Assembly: GCF_000611645.1 (NCBI RefSeq)
Contig: NW_014013618.1
Coordinates: 1 to 64,000, forward strand
Reading direction: 5' to 3'
Length of the DNA stretch: 64,000 nt
From: Monoraphidium neglectum
Taxonomy: Eukaryota > Chlorophyta > Chlorophyceae > Sphaeropleales > Selenastraceae
This document shows positions 37,051-48,394 of the stretch, in pieces. The notes beneath the pieces are model-generated. The model did not search any database. It saw only the letters and a list, made by a program, of their open reading frames with translations, and had not been told where the DNA came from. Made by a program: the position numbers and the translations under genes. Each line of letters starts with the position of its first letter. Within the stretch, counting starts at the first letter, position 1.

Positions 37051-38280
37051 GCCGTGCCAGGCACTCACCACACACGCGGGTGGCGCGGCAGTGACCATAC
37101 ATGCTCTTTGCCACTCGCCCGCGTGGGCAGCAGCAGCAGCGGCGGCAGCCAAAAGGGCCAGAATGGCTGGCCCCTCCAGGAGAGACACTGTTCATTCCCC
37201 TGGTCGCTTGTGGGATCCACGGCGTAAAACGCAAGGGTATGGGGAGCCAAAGGCTTGCAGGGCATGTGTGACCGACAAGCAAGTCCTGACTCAGAGCCCC
37301 GGGATCTGGCAGCTGGTGAGAGAGGGCGAGTGTTGCTGCTGTTGGGCACTGGCTCTCCGGCGCAAAAACGCGTGCACGTGCCTGGCTCACAATGGCTCAG
37401 ATGGGTGGCTTTCATGTGCCCTAGAGTGGATGTACTTTCTCAATTTAGCACGCCGCACCAATACACACCGTGCGGATCCACCACAATCGAGTGGGGGCCG
37501 GCACGAGCGCGTTGTGCGCAGGCTTTTTGTCCTGCACTTTCACCATCTATCGCTCCTCAGCGACAGCATTCATGCAACGGTATCATCGCACACACATACA
37601 CAAACATGCACACGCGCACTCAATCACACTCAAGTGTGCACGCACCAACACACAAGCATACAGTAACCAGCAGGAGTGGCCAGGTGCCTGTGAAACCCGC
37701 TGTGGCTTGACACAGGTTGACCGGGCTGTCTGCAATGACCACAGACAAGCGATGCAGCATGTCTGTGGAGAGACACATGTCTTGAACCTCTGAAGTGAGG
37801 CTCAGGGCCTGATGCCAACACACATCCAACATGCATGCAAATTAATAGCCCTAGTCGGGACCACGGTAACGAGTCTCAGATTGGCAAGCAGGCGCCATTC
37901 AGCTAATCAGCCACAGTTGATGCAACTCAACGGAGGCGTTTCACAGGGGAGCACTCATTGACTAGTTGACTTATTCTCATTTCTCTGCCAGTGATCATGT
38001 CTTCCGTCTGCATAAGTGCATAATCTATGTATGTTTTAATCGATGCACAGCTGTGACAAGGTCGGGCGAGCTCTCACAACTGTACCATAGAACGCTTCGC
38101 AAACACCGAATACAGCGTACCTATATTACTGTGTTGAACGTGAGATCCCTCACATAGCAACGCTGTGCACCGCACACGCCGCTGTGCCCCAGCAGATGGA
38201 GAGAGAATACAGCAACATCACCGCGATGTGTGCGTCTTGCTGCTGACCCGGCGGGCTGCAGGAATCTTCGCCGGGGGGCC
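37051..38280. other. intergenic region
   Basis: Holds the POR 3' UTR and a short CA-rich tract at about 37586-37660. No exon was recognised. Confidence 0.5.
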
Positions 38281-39409
38281 ATGGGGCCCGATGCCAATGT
38301 ATTCAGGGTCCAGAACACCCCGCCGCCAGAGGCGGACCTCCAGCCGCTGATTTCGCAAGTGGGGTGCGCGAGTTGCGGGGCTCTTGCCTCGTGGCACGAC
38401 CCCCTTGCCGCTGCTGAACAGCAGAGAGTGGCACTGCGGAACAACATCTTCCTGGTGCGCCTCATTGCCGGTCCCCGCACCTTTGATGCAGCACAATCCA
38501 ATGGGGTGCCAACGGTGGGGCACGAGAAACTTGCCTGGTCTCTCTCAGAGCCCGGTCCCTCTCAGCTGCTTGTCTGCATGATCCCCTGGTGCTGCTGCCG
38601 CGCCCAGGTGCGGAATGTGCTGTGCTGTGTGCTGCCTGACCTGGCGCGGGCAAACGAGGTGAGGCTGAGCTGGTGGTTGGGGCTCGCAATTTGATGCATG
38701 GTAAGGCGCAGTGTTGGGGCGTAAATGGTGCACAAGGTCAATTTCTGCTCCCCCCATGCGTGTGCAGGCTGGCGTGTGCCACAGCGCAGTCTGCATGGAC
38801 AACCTTCGATATTGGCCGGACGCTAACCCGTCACTGGGGCAGCTGCCGGCCTACCTTGTGGGTTGGGGCGCCTCATCCAACCTCCCGGGCATTGACCTCG
38901 GGGCAGAGGCGACCGTCGCCCGCTGTGCACACACTGTGAGATGGGCGCAGCCAGGCGGCTGGCCTGGTGTGCTGTGGCTGCCGCCAGAGCAGCTGCAGCA
39001 GATGGTCATGGCCATGGCAATGGGCGGCATCGCGCACAGCAGCTGGGCGGCGGCGGCAGCAGCGGCGGGCCCCGTGCGGTGTGCGGGTGACGTGTATGCC
39101 CTGGGCCTGGCCTTGTGGTGCGTGCTGAGTGGCTGCGCAACGCCCTTTGGTGGGGACGAGCTGCCGGGAGCCCTGCGGGCCTCGCCTGCCCTGCTGGCGC
39201 TGCACGCCCTGGCACAGGAGGGGGCAGTGGCCCGCCAACCCCTGTGGACAATGCTGCCGCACGGACTGCGTGCGGCGCTGGCCTGGGCGCTGCAGCCTGA
39301 CCCTATGCGGCGAGCGACTGCGCGGCAGCTGCTTGAATGCGACTACGTCCGGGACGCGATGAACGGTGGGTGTGGGAGATGGGAGGTGGGCACAAAGAGG
39401 ACAAGTAAG

Positions 39410-39460
<51 letters not shown>

Positions 39461-40186
39461 CTGGCCTGCCTGCCTGCCTGCCTGCCTGCCTGCGTGATGG
39501 GGAGGACGCTCGAATTGCGAGCCCCGCTCACGCCTGCAGCGGCTGCGCTCCCCTCGACCACGCGGTGACGCTGCGCAGAGCCCGACATGGCGCTGGCCTG
39601 GCAGGGCGGTCGCAGACTGCGCAGCACCTTCTGCGCTCCCTGGCCCCAGCTGGCGCGCTCTTCTGACTGCTGCGCGCGCGGCGGTGGCCATTGCCAGCAC
39701 GCGCCTGCTGTGCAGGACCCATGGCTGGTGGGAGATGGACGGGGCGACGAGGCAGCCGCGCTGGCCGCAGTGGACAAGCGTGCCTGGCGGCCCCCCCCTG
39801 CCCTCCAAGCCAAGCCCGTCAAGCCGGTGGCGGCCGAGCCAAAGGTCAAGCTCTCAGTGCGCCGCCGCCTGGAGCTCAAAGGCCGCGCCTGCTGGAGGGA
39901 GGCAGCCAAAGCTGTCAGGTTGATCAATACCAGGCTCGCCAGGGCTGCCCGTGTTGTCGCGCCACCCCCGGCTCCGCGCATAACGCCAGGCCTGCGCACG
40001 CTCAGCACCACCGACCTGCTGGGCAGGGCGGCGCTGACCCGCAAGAGCGCCACCAAGCTTGTCAAGCCATCCCGAGCCGCAGGGGCGCGCGCTGCCGTCG
40101 CCAGTGGCAAGTGCAGCGGCAAGGCTGTTAAGCGTCGCTTGTGTGTCAGCCGGGGCAGCCAGGAGGTCCCTGGGGCCGGGGACTAG
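38281..40186 (+). CDS. protein kinase-like protein with degraded catalytic motifs (probable pseudokinase)
   Basis: Three exons (38281-38658, 38768-39365, 39579-40186) join in phase into 527 residues. A kinase C-lobe is clear: LPPEQL matches the APE motif, GDVYALGLALWCVLSGCATPF is subdomain IX, and DPMRRATARQLL is subdomain XI. Where an active kinase has HRDxKxxN this protein has HSAVCMDN, so the catalytic Asp is Ala and the Lys is Cys. Where DFG is expected it has GWG (LVGWGAS). The N-lobe is too divergent for me to place a Gly loop or the ATP-binding Lys. The last exon is a basic Arg/Lys/Ala-rich tail. This points to a catalytically dead kinase fold used as a scaffold or regulator. The family is unknown. 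The 5' end is tentative: the ATG is in good context (GGCCATGGGG) but upstream exons may exist. Confidence 0.68.
39410..39493. repeat. (CTGC)n tetranucleotide repeat
   Basis: About 20 CTGC units with one GGC interruption, inside intron 2 (39366-39578) of the pseudokinase gene. Confidence 0.95.
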
Positions 40187-40296
40187 CAGATGATACGCGA
40201 ATGGGACCCAACGAGGTTAAGCCCCGGGCTGGGAGCCGCATTAAGCTGTTTTCGTGGCACGCTGCCACTGGTGTGCAGGTTGGTCTCGCTGCAATC

Positions 40297-40301
40297 TGTA
40301 A
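40297..40301 (+). terminator. candidate poly(A) signal TGTAA
   Basis: TGTAA lies 111 bases after the pseudokinase stop codon. The 321-base stretch to the convergent uS2m stop (40508) shows no other feature. Confidence 0.5.
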
Positions 40302-40507
40302 TGTTGCCTCCTGGTATGCATGCTGACTTGACCCAACTGTGCACAGGCAAGGATCATTTAATGTTGCGAGCAGGAGACCCCAATATGGGTTGGGATAGTG
40401 CAACAGTGGGTCGCGATTTTACTTGAGTTCAGCAGCAGAGTCAGACGTCAGAGTGACTTGCCCCGGGGTACGCCCAAGGTGGCACCAGCCGGCGGTCCAT
40501 GTGAACG

Positions 40508-42535
40508 TCAAGCAGCAGCAGCACGCTCCGCAGCAGTGCCCGCCTCGTCGTCTGCGAGCGAGTCGGGCTGCGCTTCGTGCGGGGGCTCATAGTTTGCCAC
40601 CTTGATGATCATGTCCAGGAAGAAGTGGGCAAACTCTGGGGAGAAGTCTCGCGCCAGCACTGGGTAGGTGATGGCAGACATATCGGCCTGCCCGCTGGCC
40701 AGCGCCACGGTGGGCACGCCGCGCTGCGCGGCCTCCTGCAGTGCGATGGCGTTGCGCGTTGTGTCCAGCACCACCAGCAGGCGCAGGTCACGGCCACGGC
40801 CGGCCAGGGTGCGCGGCGGCTTCAGGCTGCGCGTGAAATTGCGTGGGGGGGTTCAACAAACCGTATTGGGTGCAGTGAGGGGTGCTTGCGAGAGTGGGTC
40901 TGAGCGAGCACTGATGCGGCGAGCAGGGGCGCACAGCCTGGCTCAATCAAAATTTGAGCCGCTGCTCACAACCAGCACTGACTGGCACTGACCCTGCCCC
41001 TTGTCCAGTGGCAGCAGCAGCAGCAGCAGCAGCAGGAGCAGCGGCAAGGCAGCAGTGGCAGCAGAAGCCTGCGAGCATAACCCAAACCCCCCCACCTGTG
41101 CATCTGCTGCTCCGCATCCAGCAGAGTCTCCAGCAGCTCGCGGTATCCCGGCCGGTTGCTCCGGGTGAACAGCGCCCACTTATCACTCCAATCAAGGCGG
41201 GGCGGCAGGCGCGCGGGCGAGGGGCAGTGGGGGTTGACCATGCGCAAACCCTTTTCAATGAACAACCTGTGTGCGAGTGTGATTTTGTTTGTGAGAGAGT
41301 GAGGGGAAAGACTAGAGAACTAGGAAAGAGCGTGGGTGAGGCGGTTGAGGCTCTAAGCATCCTGTTGGTGTACGCAGGACTGCAGCCCAGGCCGCACGCG
41401 GCAGCACGGCGCCAGGGAGCCCGGCCCCCAGGTTGGCCCGCGATATCCGCGGCAGCGCAGCTCCACGCACCTCCTGTTGGGCTGGTGCGCTGGCAGGAAG
41501 AGGCGGCGGTGTGACGCGGCGTTTGTCAGTGCGCCGCGCGCCCACGAGGACTCCATGAACCACATGTTGGGGTTGATGCAGGACCGCGCCGCCTCCCGCA
41601 GCAGGGGGCGCAGCAGCGGGTTGGTCTCCACCACGTAGACGTGGCCGTCCTGGGGCACAGGGGCAGGGGGGGCGAAGTCGGGCTGTGGGGACGGCCTGTT
41701 TGGGGGCGGGCAGGCGTGTATCTCTGCCACGAGGCTCGCGCGGAGTCTCCCTGCAAGACAACGTGCGCGGTACACCTGCAGCAATGCTGCGACGGTGAGC
41801 ACCAACCACTACTCAAGCAACACAGCTGGCTGAGCTGCCACAACGGCAGCAGCAATGGGAAGCCAGCGCCGCCCGGCATCAAGATCTACTTGGCCCGGAT
41901 CCGCGCCAACTCCCTTCGCTTCTTCACCGACGAGCACCCCAGCCGGCCCTCTTCGTCGCCCTCACCTCCTGCAGTACGCTGCGCATCACGTGCAGCGCAC
42001 GCAGCATACTGGTCAGCACTGCCTGCGGCTCCACAAACAGCTGCCCGTTCACATGTACCAGATGAGGGCTGAGCTGCCCTGTCCAGCCACGCGTGCGCGA
42101 CACGGGCTGCAGCAAAACGCGCATCAGCCGCTCCATGCGTGCCTCCTTGACGGAGGCAGCCGAAAACGTGGCAGCTGCGGCGCCAGAGCCTGTAGTGTTG
42201 AAGCTGCTGGTGCTGGTGGCGCTGGCATCAATATTGCTGCTGGTGTTGGCGCCTTCATGGGTGACACGGGGTGTGCTGCTCGCAGTGCTGCTGCCGGCCA
42301 CGGGGGAGCCGCTGCGGGTGGCGCTGCCATCGATGCCGCTGCTGCCGCCCTCAGCAGGCCGTTCGCTGCTACTACTGGACGCACTGCCGCTTGCTGTGGA
42401 AGCAAAGCCGCACGATGCACCTTCCCACTTTGCAACAACAGGCAACCCATTGCTCCAGCAGGTCCAGTTTGCAGCACTCTGCAAGCGCGCTGCGTGCTGC
42501 AGCACTCCTGCCATCCGCAGCGACTGCTGCATCAC
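40508..42535 (-). CDS. mitochondrial small-subunit ribosomal protein uS2
   Basis: Four exons, complement of 42535-41966, 41649-41471, 41266-41096 and 40826-40508, give 412 residues. The Arg/Ala-rich N-terminus (QQSLRMAGVLQHAARLQS) looks like a mitochondrial presequence and is followed by a long Ser/Thr/Gly-rich extension. The conserved S2 fold starts around SPHLVHVNGQLFVEPQAVL. The family landmarks are DGHVYVVETNPLL, MWFMESSWARGALTN, LRLLVVLDTTRNAIALQEA, RGVPTVALASGQADMS and ITYPVLARDFS. uS2 binds the small ribosomal subunit near the mRNA exit region. Mitochondrial rather than plastid location is inferred from the presequence and from divergence from bacterial-type S2. Confidence 0.82.
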
Positions 42536-43976
42536 CCCAACTCCAGCAACCTACAGTAGAGTACTTGAAGGTCAACCTCAACGTCCTCAACGAAAAACAC
42601 ACGGCTGCGCCACGAGATCGTCGACGATCTGCTACTAGAGTTTTCTGTTAGAGTTGCAGAGCGCTTTCAATCTGATTGCGAGAACTCGTGAAATTGGTGC
42701 GTTTGCGCCTGACACAACGGTTGGATTGAAGGAGCACACATCTGCATGATGATCTACGGTAATCGGGGATAAGGTAGCCGCGCAACCCGCGAGTTCGCTT
42801 TCATACCATGCAATTGGTCATATGACCGGATACTGCCTCATGCGTGGCCGCCAGGCACCGCTTTGGAATGTTGCTGATGACATGCGGCGGTCACCGATGT
42901 GACAATTGCTGCTGTCATTGGGGGAGTACAAAACTGTGTGCCTATGGCCAAGATTGCAAATGCTGCACCGCCTCTGCGAAAATTGTGAGGGTGTCGAACA
43001 CCCTGCTAAAAACGCCCCAAGCAATGTGCTGGTCTCCTGGACACCACCACACACACCTTGCCTCCTGAGCAGGGCAAGACAACTCCAGGAAGGGAGGGGC
43101 GGGAATTTGAAAGGAAGCAAATAGGGTAGGATATCAATGTAGGGGAGGCAACGTGGGAGTGTGCATAAATTGCTTCAGCTGGAACCAACAGTTTATACAG
43201 AGCCAGCATGGTCGACTGTGAGCGGCAGCTGGTGTGTGGGAGCCACCAGCCGGACCGCACAGGCATACCGGCCAAAGGTGCGTATCCTTGCCCCTGGGTT
43301 TAGTACTGTTATGCATGTGGTACTCGGGAGTTGGTCGCCCAGTGCAGCAGCAGGTCAGCGTACACATTTCTTGGGATGTCAAATCCAGACGACTGGCGCG
43401 GCTAGCTGCTACGAGATGGACCGCAAAGACCCGATTCCATTTTGGAGGAGGGATAAAAAGCTCCAATTGCTTGAACCATTTGCATCCCAAACCAAATGGC
43501 ACCTTGCTCATACAAGCACTCTCGCATTTAAACGTACAGCTTCTTGCGTTTCTGCCTGTCATGGTAGGTGTAGATCATGCATGTGGGACACCTCGTGCGC
43601 GGTCGCCCTTTGTTTTGCAGCTGATTACCCCGTGCGTGCATCCAAGAACAACGGGCTGGGAAGGGGGTGGCGGGCTGCTCCAAGATTCACAGTATGCTTT
43701 GGATCATCTACCGCGTGCTTCCTGAGCCGTCAACGCCTGCATCTCGTACCATCAAGGAGCCTTGCAATGCCGCTGATGTCATCGCTGAGAGGTGGTGTGC
43801 GAGGTGGTGTGCGAACTGTTCCCCAGTTTTGTTGCTTCAGTTGCAGATTCGCCCTCAAAGTCTTTAAAACGTCTTCGCAGCGGCAACCGGGCACCCCAAT
43901 CACTCAATCGCAGAGCTTTGCCCAACATCCCGCGTTTCCCTCAATAATACTCTCCTCGCGCTGCAGCTGTGATAAT
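42536..43976. other. divergent intergenic region with an in-frame open stretch
   Basis: Lies between the outward-pointing uS2m and GRD-type dehydrogenase genes. An ATG at 43311 opens 222 codons that run without a stop into the first dehydrogenase exon at 43977. The translated stretch shows no domain, so it is listed here as possible 5' extension rather than as coding. Confidence 0.45.
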
Positions 43977-46900
43977 ATGCAGACCGCCAAGGAGGGCGTC
44001 AAAGCTGTGGCGGAGAAGGTACATACGGGCTCCTGAGGACCGCGCTGCGTGGCTCGGTTGCTGCGGCCTACTCATCGCATCGGCGTTGCCCCGAGGGGAC
44101 CGCCCAATCGATCCGCTGCCTTTCCTGCGAACAGGCTGCGGAGGTCGTAGTACCTGCACGTGCCCGAGAGCCTGAGAAAGCGGTGCAAGGTGTCCTTCCG
44201 ATGCAGCAGGGAGCGCCCCAGCCGTGAGTGTGCGCTGAGGCGCTTGCGTCATCCCTAGATCTGTCCAATCACGAGTTTTGGCCGAGCAGAAGTGCTGTTG
44301 GAGAGTCGTTCTTGTCACTTAAAGAAAGAGGGTTGTATTGAGTCAAGTATTGGAAGGAGAGGGTTGAATTCAACCAAGTGAACCCTGAGCCAGACCTGTC
44401 AATCCATCGTCACGCTTGCTTCTCGCCGCTCACTAACAGTCCCCTTTGCCTGCACCTTTCCACCTCACCCTCCTCGTTCCAAACACCCAAGGGGTATTGA
44501 GGCCAAGATGACAGACAAGCCCGTTTTCATCCGTGACTCGTACCACGGCTCTGGAAAGCTGCAAGACAAGGTTGGCTGGTTTTGAAGGGATGGCAGGGGT
44601 ATTATTAGGGCTTTCTTTGCCCTGGGCGAGGCTGGCTCCATCTTTCAGCACCCCTCGCTCATGCGCACTACTGTTCAAACCACCCACACTAGTCAACCAT
44701 CCCCAAGTGCCCAAGCACTCCTGTCCCAACAGCACGTCGCCCCCTGCACCCTACACCCGGCCGGTCCTCTCGCGCCCCGCAGGTGGCCATCATCACTGGT
44801 GAGGAGCTCAGCAGCACTGCTGCTGGGAGCCATTGATCATGACGACTGAGGGGGGAGGATGCTTACACTCAAAACTTTGCCAAAAGTCCCTGTGCTGCAC
44901 ATCAAAGCGTCCATGTGAGAGGAAAAGCCTATTCTAAACTAGCATTCATCCACATCTGTTTGCGCGTGTTTTCCCATCCACTCACACCTCTACCCGCATT
45001 ATAATCGTTGCCCCTCCCCACCCTTGTCCAGGCGGAGAATCTGGGATTGGCCGCGCTGTGGCGGTCCACTTTGCGCGTGAGGGGGCCCATGTGGCCATCC
45101 TGTACCTGAACGAAGACCAGGTGGGGCGGGGGGTGGGTGGTTGGCAGGCGGGGCAGATGGTTGTTGGTCGGGGATATTTCTGCAAAACAGGGTGCTTTGA
45201 ACGAAGACTGACAATTTCCCGGGTCATTGGCGCGCAGACGTACAGAAATGTTCGCATCAGGTGGTGAACACCGCAGACCACCGACCCTGCCCGCCTGACA
45301 CCGAACGCCTGCTGGCTTTGCGTGATCCAATGTGTCTCTGACCCTCTTGCCCGCCGCCCCGCCCCCTCCCCCAACCCCTGCCCTGTTTGGTGGATCCTCC
45401 AGGACGCCAAGGAGACGGAGGCCTTGGTGGCTAAGGAGGGCCGCAAGTGCCTGCTCTTTTCAGGGGACGGTGAGCGCAGGAGACGGAGGTGCAGAGTATG
45501 ACAGAAAATTTGCATGGTTGGGCAGGACAGAGATTAACTTCAGCACTTGTCTGCGTGCGGTCTGGTATGTTGTGGCGCCAATCCTGCTTGAGGGGCTTGG
45601 TGAGGGGAGCTGAGCTAGAATTATGGTCGCATGGAGCATTGATTTGCTGGGTTGCAAGCACGTGCGCATGCATGTGCGCTGCGTCTCCAAACGCTGCGCT
45701 GCCGCTTGGCCTCCCCGTACTTTCCCCCTGGCATTGTCAATCACATTTGCGGCGTTGCACCCACCAGTGGGAGATGAGAAGGTGGGACTGCAGGGCAGAG
45801 AACGAACGGGCGCATGCTTTCCTTGCCCCAAATTGAAAGCATGTGCAGCTGTGCTGGCATCAACCACATTGATTGTCCGCATTGCAGCACAACACCTAAA
45901 AGCTTGAAGCCTGGGTGCCAACTGTATGTGTCGTGCATCACTTGCACCAATGCTCAGCCCCCCCCCTCCGTCCAGGTCTGTGCTGATGTTATTACCAAGA
46001 CTGTGGCTGAGCTGGGTCGCATCGACATCCTGGTCAACAACGGTGGGAGTAGGGGCGGGGTACTTGGGGTCGAGGGGATTTTTTCAACACAGCTCTGGGC
46101 TGCCAGCTGCAGCTCTCTTTGACAAACGCACCAATATTTCCAACAAACTAACTCACGTATGCACGATGGCACCAGTTTGCCTGTAATACACCACTAAGCT
46201 TGGTCGTCTTTTGACTCGTGCATCCCAGCCTCTGAGCAGCATGTGTCGTCAGCTGGCATTGAGGACGTCCCCGCGGAGCAGCTGGAGCGCGTGCTGCGCA
46301 CCAATGTCTTTGGCTACATCTTCATGGCCAAAGCCGCAGTGAGGGGTGGGGGGCGGACAGGGGAGCAGGGGTCCGCAAGATCAGGGGGGTCCGAGGTTGT
46401 GTTATGAGCACGTCATCAGGCCGCAGCAATGCAGCTTGAACACACCGCCTGCAATTGTTGCAAGCCAGGCCTCCATGAAACGCACACACACGTGGAAGGT
46501 CCTACAATTCAGCCCAGGTGTCTGCAGGCACCTGGCACGATTGGGTATGACGTGTTGGGCCTGCTCACCTCATGTCCCCATCACCGTCCGCCCGCGCCTC
46601 ATCAGCTGCCCCACATGAAGCCCGGCAGCAGCATCATCCAGACCGTCTCCGTGGAGGCCTACGAGGTGTGCGTGCGTTGCGTATGCGAGCGACCAGCGCG
46701 TGTGCGAGTGCGCGCATGCAGGCAGGAGTGTGCGCACACTTGCTTGCTTGCCGTTGCGTGTGTGATGTGGAAGGCGTTTTGCAACCGAACAGCGGGCATA
46801 CCTTTTGAGGTTGAGTTTGCATTCATCATTTATGTAAGGGGCTGCCTCCCAGCTGGCAGCACCCCGCCGCATCAGCAGGCCAGGCTACGCAGCCATCATG

Positions 46901-48041
46901 ATCACGAACAACACGCTTCCGCCTGTCCCGGCTTACTTTCTCATCCAGGGCATGCCCTTCATGGTGCCGTACGCCACGAGCAAGGGCGCAGAACTGGCCC
47001 TCACGCGCTCCCTGTCCGCAGCGTTGGTCAACAAGGGTGCGTGGGGGTTTGAGGGGTGCTTCATGCCACAGTAAAAACATGCTGTGCGCACGCGGCTTTT
47101 GCATATGCATTTGCATATGCATACCTCCGACCCCATGCATGGGGTCGGAGGTGAGTTGGTGGCGTGGTCCGCCTTTGTCAGGCTGCTGACAGCAAGTACC
47201 AGCGGGTCCTTGCTGTCTTTTGTGCTGTCTCTTTGCCCTGCATGTCCCTTCTCTAATTTCTTGGCGGCCCGGTTTTGTGAATTCTTGATCCAACTTACCC
47301 CATGATTATTGGTATCTGCATCCCTGCGCCACAAACCAGGCATCCGCGTCAACGCCGTAGCTCCCGGACCTGTGCACACCCCCTTGGTGACGTCCACCTT
47401 CAGTGCTCAGATGATCGCAACTGTGAAGAGCCAGACCAAGCTTGGCAGGATGGCCATGCCAGCAGAGATCGCCCCCACATACGTACTGCTGGCCAGCGAG
47501 GTGCGCTCGCGTCATGGGTGTGTCACACCACGCTTGGGGGCATGCAGAATGCTAGGGTTGGATGGGTGGTGTTTTGAATGGATGGGCTTGTATGCACATG
47601 AGCGGGAAGGTTGATAGGTGAGGGGGCGCTCCTGTCAGAGCTAACACTTATGCGCCGGCGACTTGAATTTGGGCCTGTACTTGTTTGCTTTGGCAGCGCT
47701 AGCACTGTGTTTTGTGGCCGGTATCTTGCTTGGCTGATCAGCGGCTACGTCACGCCCATCAATCTCCCATTGCTTTGTGGCCCGAATCACATCCCGCCCC
47801 TTCGTCACTCGGCACGTGCAAAACGTGCAAAGGATGGATCGTACATCTCAGGCCACACCCTGCATCCCGGTGAGGGCTTTGCAAATACTCTGCAATTTAG
47901 TTTTCTTTATGCAGGTGTTTTGGCCCCAGGTGTCTGCGCTGCTTGCGTGCATATGTGCGCAAGGGGATGGGGGCTCGTTTGTGGTTCACTGCACCTCTTG
48001 CTGTTCGTCTTCACAATGCAGTACAGCCCCCACCAACCTGA
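43977..48041 (+). CDS. short-chain dehydrogenase, glucose/ribitol dehydrogenase (GRD/GSP39) type
   Basis: Fourteen exons: 43977-44018, 44135-44223, 44492-44570, 44783-44798, 45032-45120, 45403-45469, 45768-45781, 45976-46042, 46229-46338, 46606-46665, 46949-47036, 47340-47500, 47833-47869, 48022-48041. They join in phase into 312 residues. The family's Gln/Pro-rich lead (LPMQQGAPQPGIE) is followed by KLQDKVAIITGGESGIGRAV (NAD(P)-binding), SGDVGDEK, IDILVNN, QTVSVEAY, catalytic YATSK and RVNAVAPGPVHTPL. It ends SYISGHTLHPG. Homologues are stress-induced oxidoreductases in plants, algae and bacteria; the substrate is uncertain. Exons 4 (16 nt) and 7 (14 nt) are microexons without which conserved blocks are lost. 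The final 20-nt exon is the least certain. Confidence 0.9.
47123..47152. repeat. perfect 30-bp palindrome
   Basis: An uninterrupted self-complementary sequence centred on ATGCAT, inside intron 11 (47037-47339) of the GRD-type dehydrogenase gene. It is preceded at about 47098-47122 by two direct copies of TTGCATATGCAT. Confidence 0.97.
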
Positions 48042-48389
48042 AATAGGCTGATTGCTGCAGCCGACTGGTTCCTTGTTTGAAACAAATGTTACAACTCAAT
48101 GTGACTCACTCACTTCTGACCTACTGCACTGCTGGCGGGCTCCTGAACAGATGGTGGCATGTTCATGAGCTCCTAAGGCGGCGCCCCTGCCTCAGGTGCG
48201 CAAAATGTGACCAGATGCTGTGTCACCGGCTTCAAACGCCACCATCACGATCAGAAGTGGCGGGCCAGGGAACTATGCTTGCGCAGGGCCAAGGGGCTCC
48301 CAAGCCAGGTTGCACACTGGATGGTGCGGTGTGTGATCCAGGCACACATGGCAGCCCCGCAGTAGAATTGCTGGAGCAACTGCGTTCGT

Positions 48390-48394
48390 TGTAA
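48390..48394 (+). terminator. candidate poly(A) signal TGTAA
   Basis: TGTAA lies 349 bases after the proposed stop of the GRD-type dehydrogenase. Confidence 0.4.
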
